From: Flavobacteriales bacterium
Lineage (GTDB): Bacteria; Bacteroidota; Bacteroidia; Flavobacteriales_D; Sanyastnellaceae
Direction of reading: 5' to 3'
Length of the DNA stretch: 59,137 nucleotides
NCBI GenBank assembly: GCA_022447625.1
Contig: JAKVAX010000019.1
Location: 1-59,137 of the forward strand
Part shown: piece after piece, positions 46,646-55,699 of the stretch
How positions within the stretch are numbered: position 1 is the stretch's first letter
Layout: every line of letters begins with the position of its first letter
Program-made: the position numbers and the translations under genes
The notes under the pieces: generated by a model
Told to the model about the DNA's origin: nothing
The model's database searches: none
Seen by the model: the letters and a program-made list of their open reading frames with translations, nothing else

Positions 46646-47538
46646 TGGTTAAGTTGATCAAAGAAATAGCGCTCTTTATTGTGTTTTTCGCCCTCGCGGG
46701 CGCAACGCTAATGCTTCCTGGGTTCTTCCATGACGGCTACGAAGATGCCTTCTTCGGCTCACCACGTGCTGGAGGGGCGACCAACCTAAGAATCCCAGAA
46801 TTCGACTCTCTACTCATCGCGGAGGAAACCATTGACTATCTGTTCGTTGGGTCTAGTACTTGCTATCGCGGAATCGACCCTTCAGTCATGTTTGAAGACG
46901 AGGTCAGAGCCTACAATCTGTGCTCCTCATCGCAGCAAATCATGAATGCTCGTCCGCTTGTGGAATGGGCACTCAACCACACTCAAGTCGAGCATTTGGT
47001 CATTGACATCCATCCCGAAATATGGCCTTTAAGTGGTGTAGAGCCGGCGCGAGACCACTTGCGAAACAACAACCTTGTTAGCAACGAGACCTTCTTCGAA
47101 ATGGCTGCAACCACTGGGGATCCATACACCCTGTACATGTGGATATATTTCTCATTGCGCCGTCATTTCGAGCCACTCGAACCCATGCACGCCAAACGGG
47201 ATGAGTACCTGGGAAAAGGATTTGTCTACTCCAATAACCCGCCGGCAGATTCTCTAATCTGCGAAGAGGTCTTTGAAGACATGTGTCTGGGTTGGAAAGA
47301 CCTGAAAGCCCTGAGGTCATTGGTTGAATCCATTGAATCACAAGGAGGTGAAGTGACCCTCTTAGTGCCTCCGGTAAAGTGTTTGAGTTCATTTGAGCTT
47401 CCAGAAGACTTAGCGCATTTGAAGGTGATTGATGGACGTGAGTGTCAGATTCCTGACTCACTGTACTACGACGAAAACCATATGATCGGCGCAGGGGCTC
47501 ACTTATACTCAGCATGGTTAGCTAAGCAGCTGAAATAA
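46645..47538 (+). CDS. SGNH-like partner of the MBOAT acyltransferase
   Basis: The 297-residue protein has one N-terminal membrane helix (LIKEIALFIVFFALAGATLMLPG). Its extracytoplasmic domain has SGNH marks: FVGSSTCYRGIDP (block I Ser), VEHLVIDIHPEIW, and a late YYDENHMIGAGAHLYS (Asp-His). Such proteins pair with AlgI-type MBOATs (as AlgJ/AlgX or DltD do) and complete acyl transfer. It overlaps the algI stop by one base (TGATG), so it is translationally coupled. With algI broken, its role would be lost. Confidence 0.82.
   Translation: MVKLIKEIALFIVFFALAGATLMLPGFFHDGYEDAFFGSPRAGGATNLRIPEFDSLLIAEETIDYLFVGSSTCYRGIDPSVMFEDEVRAYNLCSSSQQIMNARPLVEWALNHTQVEHLVIDIHPEIWPLSGVEPARDHLRNNNLVSNETFFEMAATTGDPYTLYMWIYFSLRRHFEPLEPMHAKRDEYLGKGFVYSNNPPADSLICEEVFEDMCLGWKDLKALRSLVESIESQGGEVTLLVPPVKCLSSFELPEDLAHLKVIDGRECQIPDSLYYDENHMIGAGAHLYSAWLAKQLK
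46861..46873 (-). repeat. One-mismatch copy of the 13-bp motif
   Basis: TGCTATCGCGGAA in the SGNH-like gene is read C-Y-R-G. It differs only at the first base. Confidence 0.45.
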
Positions 47539-47635
47539 GCTCCTTATACCTAGCATTCCCAGCATTTGGTGAAGTTCCTCTGTATCAATACGAGATTCTC
47601 CGTATCTTATTGGTTCGTTTCGAAAACTAACCAAT

Positions 47636-50600
47636 ATGCGCTTTAAATTGACTGTGGTACTAGCAGCGTTGCTAGTAAGCGTGGGTATGCTTGCTCAAAA
47701 TTCCGAAGGGAAGATCAAGGATGAAATCCTTCGGAATAGCTCCAAAGAAAGACTTACAGAACAAGATATTCGTTCTTCAGTGCTCCTCAGAAGCATTGAA
47801 AATAAAGTAGGATATACCTACCACTACATGCAGCAACATGTAGATGGAATCCCTGTACATAACGCAATCATGAACGTTGTGCTGACCCCAGAAGGGGTGT
47901 TGCGTAATGTGAATGACACGTATGTCGCAGGAATCGATCGTTCGATCGGTGTGAGAGCGCCGGGAATGACCCCAAAAGCGGCTCTGAATGCCGCGGCAAA
48001 TCACCTCAAAGCAGGAACCGCTTCACCTTCATTTATTGAATCTCCGCAAGGGGCGGCACAGAAGGGTAAGTTCACCGCAGCGGGTGTTTCACTCGAAGAA
48101 ATTCCATTCCAATTGGTATACACTCCAATAGAAAACGGACAGGTGATCCTCTCTTGGGAATTTGTGATACGTACACTTGATCACCAGCATTGGTGGCAGA
48201 TTCGCGTTAACGCGAACAACGGAGACTTCCTAAGCAAAAACGACTGGATCACAACTTGTGGTTTCGGAGACGAAGTGCACTCGCACAATGCAGGGTGCGT
48301 GAAGGTCGAAGGGCGTAACCCATTGCTCACGCCTGCTTCACCGGCATTACCATTGGCAAACTCTTACCGTGTTTACGAAGAGCCAAAAGAGTCGCCTTAC
48401 GATGGTGACCGCACCCTCGTTGCTTCTCCATGGAATGCGAACTTGACTGCTTCTCCGTTCGGATGGCACGATACTAACGGTGCGTCTGGCGCAGAATTCA
48501 CGATTACTCGTGGTAACAACGTTTGGGCACAAGAAGACCGCAATGGTAATAACGGAACTGGATTCTCTCCTGATGGAGGTGCATCCCTAGATTTCGACTA
48601 CGCCCTTGACTTGACTCAGGCTCCTGTGACTTACCAAGAGGCTGCGATTACCAATCTTTTCTACTGGAACAACCTCGCGCACGATGTGCTCTACAACTAC
48701 GGTTTCGATGAAGCCAGCGGTAACTTCCAGGTGAACAACTACGGCAACCCAGGACTCGGAAATGACGAAGTGTTGGCAGATGCTCAAGATGGATCAGGTG
48801 TAAACAACGCAAACTTCGGAACACCTCCAGATGGACAACAACCACGTATGCAGATGTTTGAGTGGGACGTTGCTCCTGTCCCAACATTCACTGCGAACGG
48901 AACAGCTTACAACGCGATCACTGCTGCTTTTGGTGCACAAACAGGGTCTTGGTCAGGTGAACTCGTTTTGGCCGACGACGGTACTGCAGCACCAACAGAA
49001 GCGTGTAGCGCACTCATTAATGGCGGTGACATCTCAGGAAAATTCGCTTTGATTGACCGTGGCTCGTGTAACTTCACTCAGAAGGTATTAAACGCACAGA
49101 ACGTCGGTGCCATTGGTGTTGTCGTTGTGCAAAACACTGGTGATGCTCCATTCTCAATGGGTGGTGCAGACGCGACGATCACAATTCCTGCCGTGATGGT
49201 TTCACTAGCTGATGGAAACGCAATCAAAGCAGCACTTACTTCAGGAACTGTCAACATTGTACTCGATCTTCCAAGTGCAGTAAACCGGGATAGTGACCTT
49301 GATAACGGAGTCATCGCTCACGAATACGGACACGGGGTGTCAAACCGCTTGACTGCAGGTGGTGACATTGTGAGCTGTCTGTTTAACACAGAACAAATGG
49401 GTGAAGGATGGAGTGATTACCTCGCTCTCATCTTGACGATGAAACCAGGAGATGCTGGAGCTGACGCACGCGCGATCGGGAACTACTCACTTGGTGATGG
49501 ACCAGCAGGACCGGGTATTCGTCCGTTCCCATATTCAACGGATCTTGGTGTCAACCCAATGACCTACAACACGATCAACTCTGTGAGTGTGCCTCACGGT
49601 GTTGGTTCGGTATGGTGTACGATGCTTTGGGACATGACTTGGCTCTTGATTGACCAGCACGGATGGGATCCAGACCTGTACAATGGAACTGGTGGTAACA
49701 ACATCGCACTCCAACTTGTGCTTGAAGGAATGAAGCTTCAGCCATGTTCTCCAGGATTTGTAGATGGCCGTGATGCGATTCTACTCGCAGATCAGATGCT
49801 TTACGGTGGGGCCAATGAGTGTCTTATCTGGGAAGCATTTGCTCGCCGTGGACTAGGTGCTGGTGCCGATCAAGGAAGTTCTGGCAGTGTAGCTGATGGT
49901 GTTGAATCATACGACCTTGGAGGGTCATGTGTACTCAACATCTCAAAGACTTCAGCTGAAACGATGGAAGCTGGTTCGAACATGGTTGTGACAGTGGAAG
50001 TGACGAACAATACTGACGCTGATGTGACGAACGTACAAATTACAGACCTGATTCCAGCAGAAGTAAACTACGTTGGTGGTTCTGCTTCATGCACGGCAAA
50101 CTTCAGTGCAGGCACGTTGACTCTTGACCTTGGAACGATGATTCCAGGTCAGACAATCGTATGTACTTACCAAGTATCAGCTCCGGCATCGCCATTCTCA
50201 ATCATCAATTTCCAAGATGATTTGGAATCTGGAACGGCCGCCTACACCACAAGCGAAGTGGGAATCTATTCCTGGGCACTCAGCTCGAACCGAGTGAACA
50301 GTGGTGCGAATGCATGGTTCGCTTCAAACCCAGGAGAAGAGTCAGATCAATACCTCGTTCTACCAAGTGTATCAGGCATTACAGCACAAACATTCTTGAG
50401 CTTCTGGCACCTGTATAATACAGAGCAGAACTGGGATGGATGTGTTCTTGAAATCTCTACTGACGGAGGTGTCAACTTCACAGATGCGGGCGGACTCATT
50501 ACCCAAAACGGATACAACGGAACAATTAATACCAATCCACAATCAGCCATTAGCGGACAAAGCGCATGGACTGGTGGTAGCGGAAACTTCATTCAGACGT

Positions 50601-51913
50601 TTGTTGATTTGAGCAGCTTCGCTGGACAGACCATCGACATTCGTTGGAGATTCGCTTCTGATCAATTTGTTGCGGCTGAAGGGTGGTATGTAGATGATAT
50701 TTTCATCGGAGATGCATTGATCGACTTCACCAATACCGCATGTGTTTCAAGCACTGAGACGTCTACATATTGTGACTCTCAGTACACCATGATTCTAGAA
50801 AATATAGCGGGGGTTGAAGGATGTACCGATCCGACAGCGTGCAACTACGATCCAACAGCCAACCAAGACGATGGAAGCTGTGAATTCCTGACATGCGCAG
50901 GATGTACTGACCCAACGGCATGTAACCTCGACCCAACAGCAACCATTGATAATGGTGGATGTCTCTCGTTTGACGAATGTGGAAACTGCGGTGGTACAGA
51001 TACTTCAGGCTGTACTGATGCTGGTGCATGTAACTACGATCCAGCAGCGGACTGTGATAACGGAAGCTGTGAATTCCTATCATGCGCTGGATGTACTGAT
51101 CCAACTGCCTGTAACTACGATGCTACAGCAACCATCGACGATGGTGGATGTCTCACGTTCGATGAATGTGGAAACTGTGGTGGTACAGATACTTCAGGTT
51201 GTACAGACGCTGGCGCGTGTAACTACGATCCAGCAGCGGACTGTGACGACGGAAGCTGTGAATTCCTATCATGCGCTGGATGTACTGATCCAACTGCCTG
51301 TAACTACGATGCTACAGCAACTATCGATGACGGCGGATGTCTCGCACTAGATGAGTGTGGAAACTGTGGAGGAACAGACACGACAGGTTGTACAGACCCA
51401 TTAGCATGTAACTACGATGTAGATGCTGATTGTGACGATGGAAGCTGTGAGTTCGCAACGTGCCAAGGATGTACCGACCCATTAGCATGTAACTACGATC
51501 CAACAGCAACTATCGATGATGCTAGCTGCCTACTTCCAACTACGTGGTACGCAGATACAGACAACGATAACTTTGGTGATCCAAGCAACACGCTAGATGC
51601 TTGTACACAACCCGCAGGTTACGTAGCAGACAACACTGACTGTAACGACAACAACAACGCCATGTACCCAGGTGCTCCAGGAACAGGTGAAGACATCGAT
51701 AATAACTGTGACGGCTCTATAGAAGGTGCAGAAGTTGCCCCATGTATAGGAGCCTTCAACGACGACGGATTCATCAACGTAGCTGATCTTTTGATCTTCC
51801 TCGCTGACTTCAGTTGTACTGAAAACTGCGTCGCGGACCTGAATGGCGACAACATAGTCAACGCAGGAGATATGTTGATCTTCCTTGGGTTGTTTGATTC
51901 TGAATGTCCTTAA
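47636..51913 (+). CDS. Mosaic secreted M36 (fungalysin-type) metalloprotease
   Basis: The 1425-residue protein has a signal peptide, an FTP-type propeptide (about residues 40-200), a metalloprotease domain with HEYGHGVSNRLT (about residue 561, Zn-binding HExxH) and an inserted PA domain (FALIDRGSCNFTQKVLNAQNVGAIG, about 465-490). A DUF11-like domain (about 767-860) and a choice-of-anchor/MAM-like jelly roll (about 865-1040) follow. Next come Cys-rich repeats of the CTDPTACNYDPTATIDDG type, a MopE-like metal-binding motif (about 1305-1360) and a dockerin-like pair (DDGFINVADLLIFLADF, LNGDNIVNAGDMLIFLGLF). No standard T9SS domain is seen at the end. A terminator follows. Confidence 0.9.
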   Translation: MRFKLTVVLAALLVSVGMLAQNSEGKIKDEILRNSSKERLTEQDIRSSVLLRSIENKVGYTYHYMQQHVDGIPVHNAIMNVVLTPEGVLRNVNDTYVAGIDRSIGVRAPGMTPKAALNAAANHLKAGTASPSFIESPQGAAQKGKFTAAGVSLEEIPFQLVYTPIENGQVILSWEFVIRTLDHQHWWQIRVNANNGDFLSKNDWITTCGFGDEVHSHNAGCVKVEGRNPLLTPASPALPLANSYRVYEEPKESPYDGDRTLVASPWNANLTASPFGWHDTNGASGAEFTITRGNNVWAQEDRNGNNGTGFSPDGGASLDFDYALDLTQAPVTYQEAAITNLFYWNNLAHDVLYNYGFDEASGNFQVNNYGNPGLGNDEVLADAQDGSGVNNANFGTPPDGQQPRMQMFEWDVAPVPTFTANGTAYNAITAAFGAQTGSWSGELVLADDGTAAPTEACSALINGGDISGKFALIDRGSCNFTQKVLNAQNVGAIGVVVVQNTGDAPFSMGGADATITIPAVMVSLADGNAIKAALTSGTVNIVLDLPSAVNRDSDLDNGVIAHEYGHGVSNRLTAGGDIVSCLFNTEQMGEGWSDYLALILTMKPGDAGADARAIGNYSLGDGPAGPGIRPFPYSTDLGVNPMTYNTINSVSVPHGVGSVWCTMLWDMTWLLIDQHGWDPDLYNGTGGNNIALQLVLEGMKLQPCSPGFVDGRDAILLADQMLYGGANECLIWEAFARRGLGAGADQGSSGSVADGVESYDLGGSCVLNISKTSAETMEAGSNMVVTVEVTNNTDADVTNVQITDLIPAEVNYVGGSASCTANFSAGTLTLDLGTMIPGQTIVCTYQVSAPASPFSIINFQDDLESGTAAYTTSEVGIYSWALSSNRVNSGANAWFASNPGEESDQYLVLPSVSGITAQTFLSFWHLYNTEQNWDGCVLEISTDGGVNFTDAGGLITQNGYNGTINTNPQSAISGQSAWTGGSGNFIQTFVDLSSFAGQTIDIRWRFASDQFVAAEGWYVDDIFIGDALIDFTNTACVSSTETSTYCDSQYTMILENIAGVEGCTDPTACNYDPTANQDDGSCEFLTCAGCTDPTACNLDPTATIDNGGCLSFDECGNCGGTDTSGCTDAGACNYDPAADCDNGSCEFLSCAGCTDPTACNYDATATIDDGGCLTFDECGNCGGTDTSGCTDAGACNYDPAADCDDGSCEFLSCAGCTDPTACNYDATATIDDGGCLALDECGNCGGTDTTGCTDPLACNYDVDADCDDGSCEFATCQGCTDPLACNYDPTATIDDASCLLPTTWYADTDNDNFGDPSNTLDACTQPAGYVADNTDCNDNNNAMYPGAPGTGEDIDNNCDGSIEGAEVAPCIGAFNDDGFINVADLLIFLADFSCTENCVADLNGDNIVNAGDMLIFLGLFDSECP
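50972..51538 (+). repeat. 189-bp tandem repeat in the M36 protease gene (three units)
   Basis: Units start at 50972, 51161 and 51350 and are exactly 189 bp (63 residues) apart. Each encodes DECGNCGGTD, then two CTDxxACNYDxxAxxDDG blocks. DNA identity between the first two units is very high, which suggests recent duplication. Single blocks also precede this region from about 50818. Confidence 0.9.
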
Positions 51914-51914
51914 G

Positions 51915-51949
51915 AAGGCATAAGGCTGAGGGCGTATGGCTTAAGGCTT
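51915..51949. repeat. Heptad array directly after the protease stop codon
   Basis: Five units, AAGGCAT, AAGGCTG, AGGGCGT, ATGGCTT and AAGGCTT, begin one base after the TAA at 51911-51913. A partly inverted array lies at 52021-52062, on the far side of the terminator. Confidence 0.7.
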
Positions 51950-51965
51950 TTACAACTTGATTTTC

Positions 51966-51994
51966 ATGGGCTCCTAGCGGAGCCCATTTCTTTT
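51966..51994 (+). terminator. Rho-independent terminator of the M36 protease gene
   Basis: ATGGGCTCC pairs with GGAGCCCAT around TAGC and is followed by TTCTTTT. Confidence 0.85.
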
Positions 51995-52020
51995 GTTCTG
52001 AATCAAGTCCTCAAGAGTTA

Positions 52021-52062
52021 GAAACTTAAGCTATAAGCCTCTTCAGGCTTTAGCCGAAAGAT
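52021..52062. repeat. Heptad array between terminator and the next promoter
   Basis: Units GAAACTT, AAGCTAT, AAGCCTC, TTCAGGC, TTTAGCC and GAAAGAT. The middle words are reverse complements of the AAGGCTT type at 51915-51949. Confidence 0.6.
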
Positions 52063-52126
52063 TACCATTCAACAGAAAATCTGACACTTCGGGCCCCAAT
52101 TATGGTTCTTTGGCAGATTTCTGCCT

Positions 52127-52154
52127 TTGGTCCGCTATTTGTGGTCTAGCTTTG
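52127..52154 (+). promoter_or_regulatory. Promoter of the small barrel-like protein/CotH operon
   Basis: TTG at 52127-52129, a 17-bp spacer and TAGCTTTG at 52147-52154. It is a full Bacteroidota-type match. The ATG follows 22 bp later. Confidence 0.7.
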
Positions 52155-52176
52155 TAATTGCGATAATCATTCCATT

Positions 52177-52761
52177 ATGTCTGCAACTCATGCCTTCAGA
52201 TGGATTGGCCTGACGGTCATCTTTCTGATCGGTGTTAGTTCGCTTCAAGCTCAAGAGAAAGAATGTCCGTCTGGACTTATTAAGCCCTCTCTCTCATTTG
52301 GTTACTTGAGCGGAGCGACCTTGTCGCCGAACCAATTTGACTTCGCTGCCGGCTTTAGCGCTCGTGGCGGTTTTGAGATCCAGGTCTCAGAACGACTCTC
52401 AACAGGACTTTCATTCGGGTTCAACCAATTCGGTGAAGAACGATTCCTTCCATTTGGGATCAACCTCTATTACAAAAACCCTGACAAACTGGCTGGGATC
52501 TATTTCGAGACCGGATATACCAGTGCGACTTCTCAGCTAGAGAAAATCAACAACCGCTACGAACTCCATGGAGGAATCCATATGACGATGACCAGTAAAT
52601 GGACCATCCCAATCAGCGAAAAACTAGCTGTTCAGCCTGAAGTAGGGTTTACTATTCACGGTTCTGAAACGCAATACACACCCGAATCTGCGCCATCATA
52701 CAGCATTGATCAACAACGTGTAGGGGTGCTGTTTAGAACCGGAGTGCTCTTCAATCGATGA
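52177..52761 (+). CDS. Small secreted protein, probably an outer membrane beta-barrel
   Basis: The 194-residue protein has a signal peptide (WIGLTVIFLIGVSSLQAQ). Alternating amphipathic strands (LSFGYLSGATLSPNQFDFAAGFSARGGFEI, AGIYFETGYTSAT, RVGVLFRTGVLFNR) fit an eight-stranded barrel with an aromatic-rich last strand. Family unknown. Its stop overlaps the CotH gene start by 4 bp, so the two are coupled. Confidence 0.82.
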   Translation: MSATHAFRWIGLTVIFLIGVSSLQAQEKECPSGLIKPSLSFGYLSGATLSPNQFDFAAGFSARGGFEIQVSERLSTGLSFGFNQFGEERFLPFGINLYYKNPDKLAGIYFETGYTSATSQLEKINNRYELHGGIHMTMTSKWTIPISEKLAVQPEVGFTIHGSETQYTPESAPSYSIDQQRVGVLFRTGVLFNR

Positions 52762-54905
52762 AACGCCTCCTGCTCCATATCGCCATCTTCTTTGCTCCCG
52801 TTTCCGCGCTTGCGCAATTCGTGGTGTTGAATGAATATGGAGTAGAAAACGATCGCATCACTTGGGTAGAACTCTACAACCCGCTTGAAGAAGAATCGTC
52901 ATTGAACGGATGGAGCATTGCCATTGGCGATAGCTTGATTCATTCATTAGCCGGCGTCACCGTTGAAGCACAATCATACGCCGTTGTCAACCTTCAGGGC
53001 TCCAATTTCGAACTTCCAAAAGACCTCTACTCTTTTGCCATCGAAAGCGAGCAAGAAATTGTAGTGTACAACAATAACGGTCAGCCTATGACCTCATTAG
53101 ACCTGGTGTGTATGCCTGAAGGATACAGTTACGGAGCGAATTCCGGTTGGCCACAACAGGTTCACTTCACTACAAAAACACCTGGCACAGAGAATTCGAA
53201 TGCGATTGATCTTTCGCGCCAACACCTTTCATTCGAAGGGCCAGAGCACATTTCAAATGAATCGAACTTTGTGATTGCTGAAGGAGCTTCCATTGAACAT
53301 GTGATCCGCTATGATATGGCGGGCAATTTGATCCACAAGGGAAGCGCATTATGGCCTAATGAAGGGGTGACCCTTGATGCTTCGAACATCAACAATACAG
53401 AGCTTTCACTTATTCCTGCTAGTGGTATTTACTTACCACCTGTTGGTGAACAAGATCAAGCACATACCATTACCATCCAGAGTTATCACAATGGATGCCC
53501 GACTTCAACGTCGGAACGCAAGACCTTCTTAGTAGAGCTCGGCAATGAGAATCCATACGACTTACCTGTAGTGGCAATCACGACCGAAGATGACAATCTC
53601 TTTGGCGACTCCGGAATCTACGGTTATGGCGAAACGGGAAACAACTTTGCGTTCCGAGGAAGAAAATGGGAGCGCGAAGCCACTATCCAATACTTTGACG
53701 AAGACGGAAAGGAATTGCTTCACCAAAACGTAGGGCTGCGTATTCGCGGAAACTCATCGCGTTTCTCACCACAGAAGTCATTCAAAATTTACGCGCGTAA
53801 CAGCCATGGAGAAGGTTGGTTAGACAACGTCTTCTTTCCAGAATCTGGGGTGGAAGAATTGAAACGATTCAACCTGCGTACGCCACACAATGACTTTATC
53901 AGAAGCTTAACTACTGATCATATTTCCATGAATGCCGTGGGTGATCTCAACATCGACGCTCCTGATTCTAAGCAGGTGATCGTGTTCCTCAACGGAGAAT
54001 TCTGGGGGCTTTACGCACTGCAAGAGGCCATGGATGATTACTTCCCTGAAAGCCACTATGGGGTGAACGATAACGACGTGAGCTTAATTGAGGACGGAGA
54101 GTATGGTGAGCGCTACGCATCTATTTTGCGGTATGCTAAAGACAAAGACCTCACCATCCCTGAAAATTACGAGTACCTCACTTCGCATTTCGATATGCCG
54201 TCGCTTATTGATTATTACGAAGCACAAATCATCGTGGCCAACTGGGATTGGCCGTACAAAAATGTCAAGATGTGGTACAAGGAAGATCTTGGAAAGATCC
54301 GCTACTACTTCTTTGATTGCGATGCGTGTTTGAACGAAGTGAATCATTCCACGCTCGAACAATTCTATCCTGAAATCAATACCAGTTCTTCGCGGGTGAT
54401 CTTCTCTAGATTGTTGCAAGTGCAAGAGTTCAGACAACAATTCGGCGCTCGCCTTATTTCCATCTTGAACAATCAAATGTCTGTGGAAAACCTGCTGGAG
54501 CTTACACGACAAGAAAAATTACGCATTGAGCCCATTGTTTCAAGACAAATCAGTCGTTGGCGTTACCCACAGAGCTACAGTATTTGGGAAGCTTCGACAG
54601 AGAGTATCGAATACTTCTTGATTGAACGTCAACTGGAGATGATTCATATCATCGAACAAATGATGAATGAAGACCTCATGGTGTATCCAAACCCTGCGGC
54701 TCCGAATTCTATTCTCAATGTCAAGAGCTACGGCATGCTTTCAGAGCAGTTCGACTATGAAATCACCGATCTTTCAGGACGAATTGTTCAACAAGGATCA
54801 GGCTACAATGAGCAACTCGATATTCGAGGATTGTCTACCGGGTTATTTGTCTTGCGCGTGGAAAAAGACGGTTATTTGCTGTCTTCGCGATTTGTCGTGC
54901 GCTAG
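52758..54905 (+). CDS. CotH-kinase-like secreted protein with lamin-tail domain and T9SS sorting domain
   Basis: The 715-residue protein has a signal peptide (LLLHIAIFFAPVSALA), then a lamin-tail domain (FVVLNEYGVENDRITWVELYNP, residues about 20-135). A CotH domain follows, starting LPVVAITTEDDNLFG, with LRIRGNSSRFSPQKSFKI, RFNLRTPHNDF and YYFFDCDACLNE. The C-terminus is a T9SS type A domain (VYPNPAAPNSILN). CotH-fold proteins can be protein kinases in spore coats, but the catalytic role of T9SS forms is unknown. Its stop shares a CTAG palindrome with the convergent anti-sigma gene. Confidence 0.9.
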   Translation: MKRLLLHIAIFFAPVSALAQFVVLNEYGVENDRITWVELYNPLEEESSLNGWSIAIGDSLIHSLAGVTVEAQSYAVVNLQGSNFELPKDLYSFAIESEQEIVVYNNNGQPMTSLDLVCMPEGYSYGANSGWPQQVHFTTKTPGTENSNAIDLSRQHLSFEGPEHISNESNFVIAEGASIEHVIRYDMAGNLIHKGSALWPNEGVTLDASNINNTELSLIPASGIYLPPVGEQDQAHTITIQSYHNGCPTSTSERKTFLVELGNENPYDLPVVAITTEDDNLFGDSGIYGYGETGNNFAFRGRKWEREATIQYFDEDGKELLHQNVGLRIRGNSSRFSPQKSFKIYARNSHGEGWLDNVFFPESGVEELKRFNLRTPHNDFIRSLTTDHISMNAVGDLNIDAPDSKQVIVFLNGEFWGLYALQEAMDDYFPESHYGVNDNDVSLIEDGEYGERYASILRYAKDKDLTIPENYEYLTSHFDMPSLIDYYEAQIIVANWDWPYKNVKMWYKEDLGKIRYYFFDCDACLNEVNHSTLEQFYPEINTSSSRVIFSRLLQVQEFRQQFGARLISILNNQMSVENLLELTRQEKLRIEPIVSRQISRWRYPQSYSIWEASTESIEYFLIERQLEMIHIIEQMMNEDLMVYPNPAAPNSILNVKSYGMLSEQFDYEITDLSGRIVQQGSGYNEQLDIRGLSTGLFVLRVEKDGYLLSSRFVVR
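52802..52814 (+). repeat. One-mismatch copy of the 13-bp motif
   Basis: TTCCGCGCTTGCG in the signal-peptide region of the CotH gene. One base differs. Its TTCCGCG strand is the sense strand here. Confidence 0.4.
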
Positions 54906-55699
54906 AGCGCCACAGAAGCCACCAAGTTTTCTACTGTAGCATGATCGCTACCACCAGCCTTTTCAATAGTAATGTTCAGGCTTTCGGCATTCGCCAAAAA
55001 GCCTACTTCAATCGGCGCATCGCTTTGAGCTAGAACGCCCACACTCACCATTTCACCTTCAACATCTGCCCACATTTGGAAGCACTGTCCGTTATCTAAC
55101 GCAGGTAGATTGGCTGGCTGCAAAAAAGCTCTCTGATCGGTATCGTTCCAATACGTCACTACCTTGAGTTCTGGTGCTTTTGCAAGTCCACTTAGAATCA
55201 ATTTCTGCGTATTTGGATCAGTAATCAAGGCGCGTTCTGCCATCAGTTGTTCTTCGCTATTGCGGAATCGCTGCATGGCTTCAGCGAGCTCAGTGTTGCG
55301 CTTATTGACCTCAGCCAATTGCTGCTCTAGCTGTCCGACTTTGTACATATTCCATGCGGCGAAAGAACCAATAACAACGATGGCTGCTGCTGCTGCTACA
55401 CGCGACCAATTCAGGCTTCGCTTCGCAGGTGCAGGAATCTCAGCTGCCTGTCGGCTTTGTACATCGATGTCGGACATCACGTTGTGCAATACTGCTACAG
55501 GTGCTGGTCTTTTCGTCTTTTCGGATACAAATTGAAGGTCCTGTTGAACGATGACCCATGCCTGTTCAATCTGAGGGACCGTCGTAATAAGGGTCTCTAC
55601 CCGTTCCGCGTTAGCGTGTTCACGACCTTGCAACGCATAAGCTTCAAGCTCACCCGAGTCAATAAATGCTATGATCTCTTCGTGCGTCATTTGTTCCAA
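54902..55699 (-). CDS. RskA-type anti-sigma factor
   Basis: The 265-residue protein has an N-terminal anti-sigma segment (EEIIAFIDSGELEAYALQGRE, about residues 7-60), one membrane helix (RVAAAAAIVVIGSFAAWNMYKV, about 100-122), a coiled-coil stretch (LEQQLAEVNKRNTELAEAMQRF) and an extracytoplasmic RskA domain (TQKLILSGLAKAPELKVVTYWN, GQCFQMWADVEGEMVSVGVL). It should hold the ECF sigma factor inactive until cleaved. It overlaps the sigma gene by 13 bp. The 13-bp motif occurs near its start. Confidence 0.92.
   Translation of the reverse strand: MEQMTHEEIIAFIDSGELEAYALQGREHANAERVETLITTVPQIEQAWVIVQQDLQFVSEKTKRPAPVAVLHNVMSDIDVQSRQAAEIPAPAKRSLNWSRVAAAAAIVVIGSFAAWNMYKVGQLEQQLAEVNKRNTELAEAMQRFRNSEEQLMAERALITDPNTQKLILSGLAKAPELKVVTYWNDTDQRAFLQPANLPALDNGQCFQMWADVEGEMVSVGVLAQSDAPIEVGFLANAESLNITIEKAGGSDHATVENLVASVAL
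55604..55616 (+). repeat. 13-bp motif, sense N=A
   Basis: TTCCGCGTTAGCG. The sense strand of the anti-sigma gene reads CGCTAACGCGGAA and encodes A-N-A-E. Confidence 0.8.

Noticed and set aside
50972-51538. CRISPR or mobile repeat
   Set aside because: The 189-bp period is in frame and encodes Cys-rich protein repeats.
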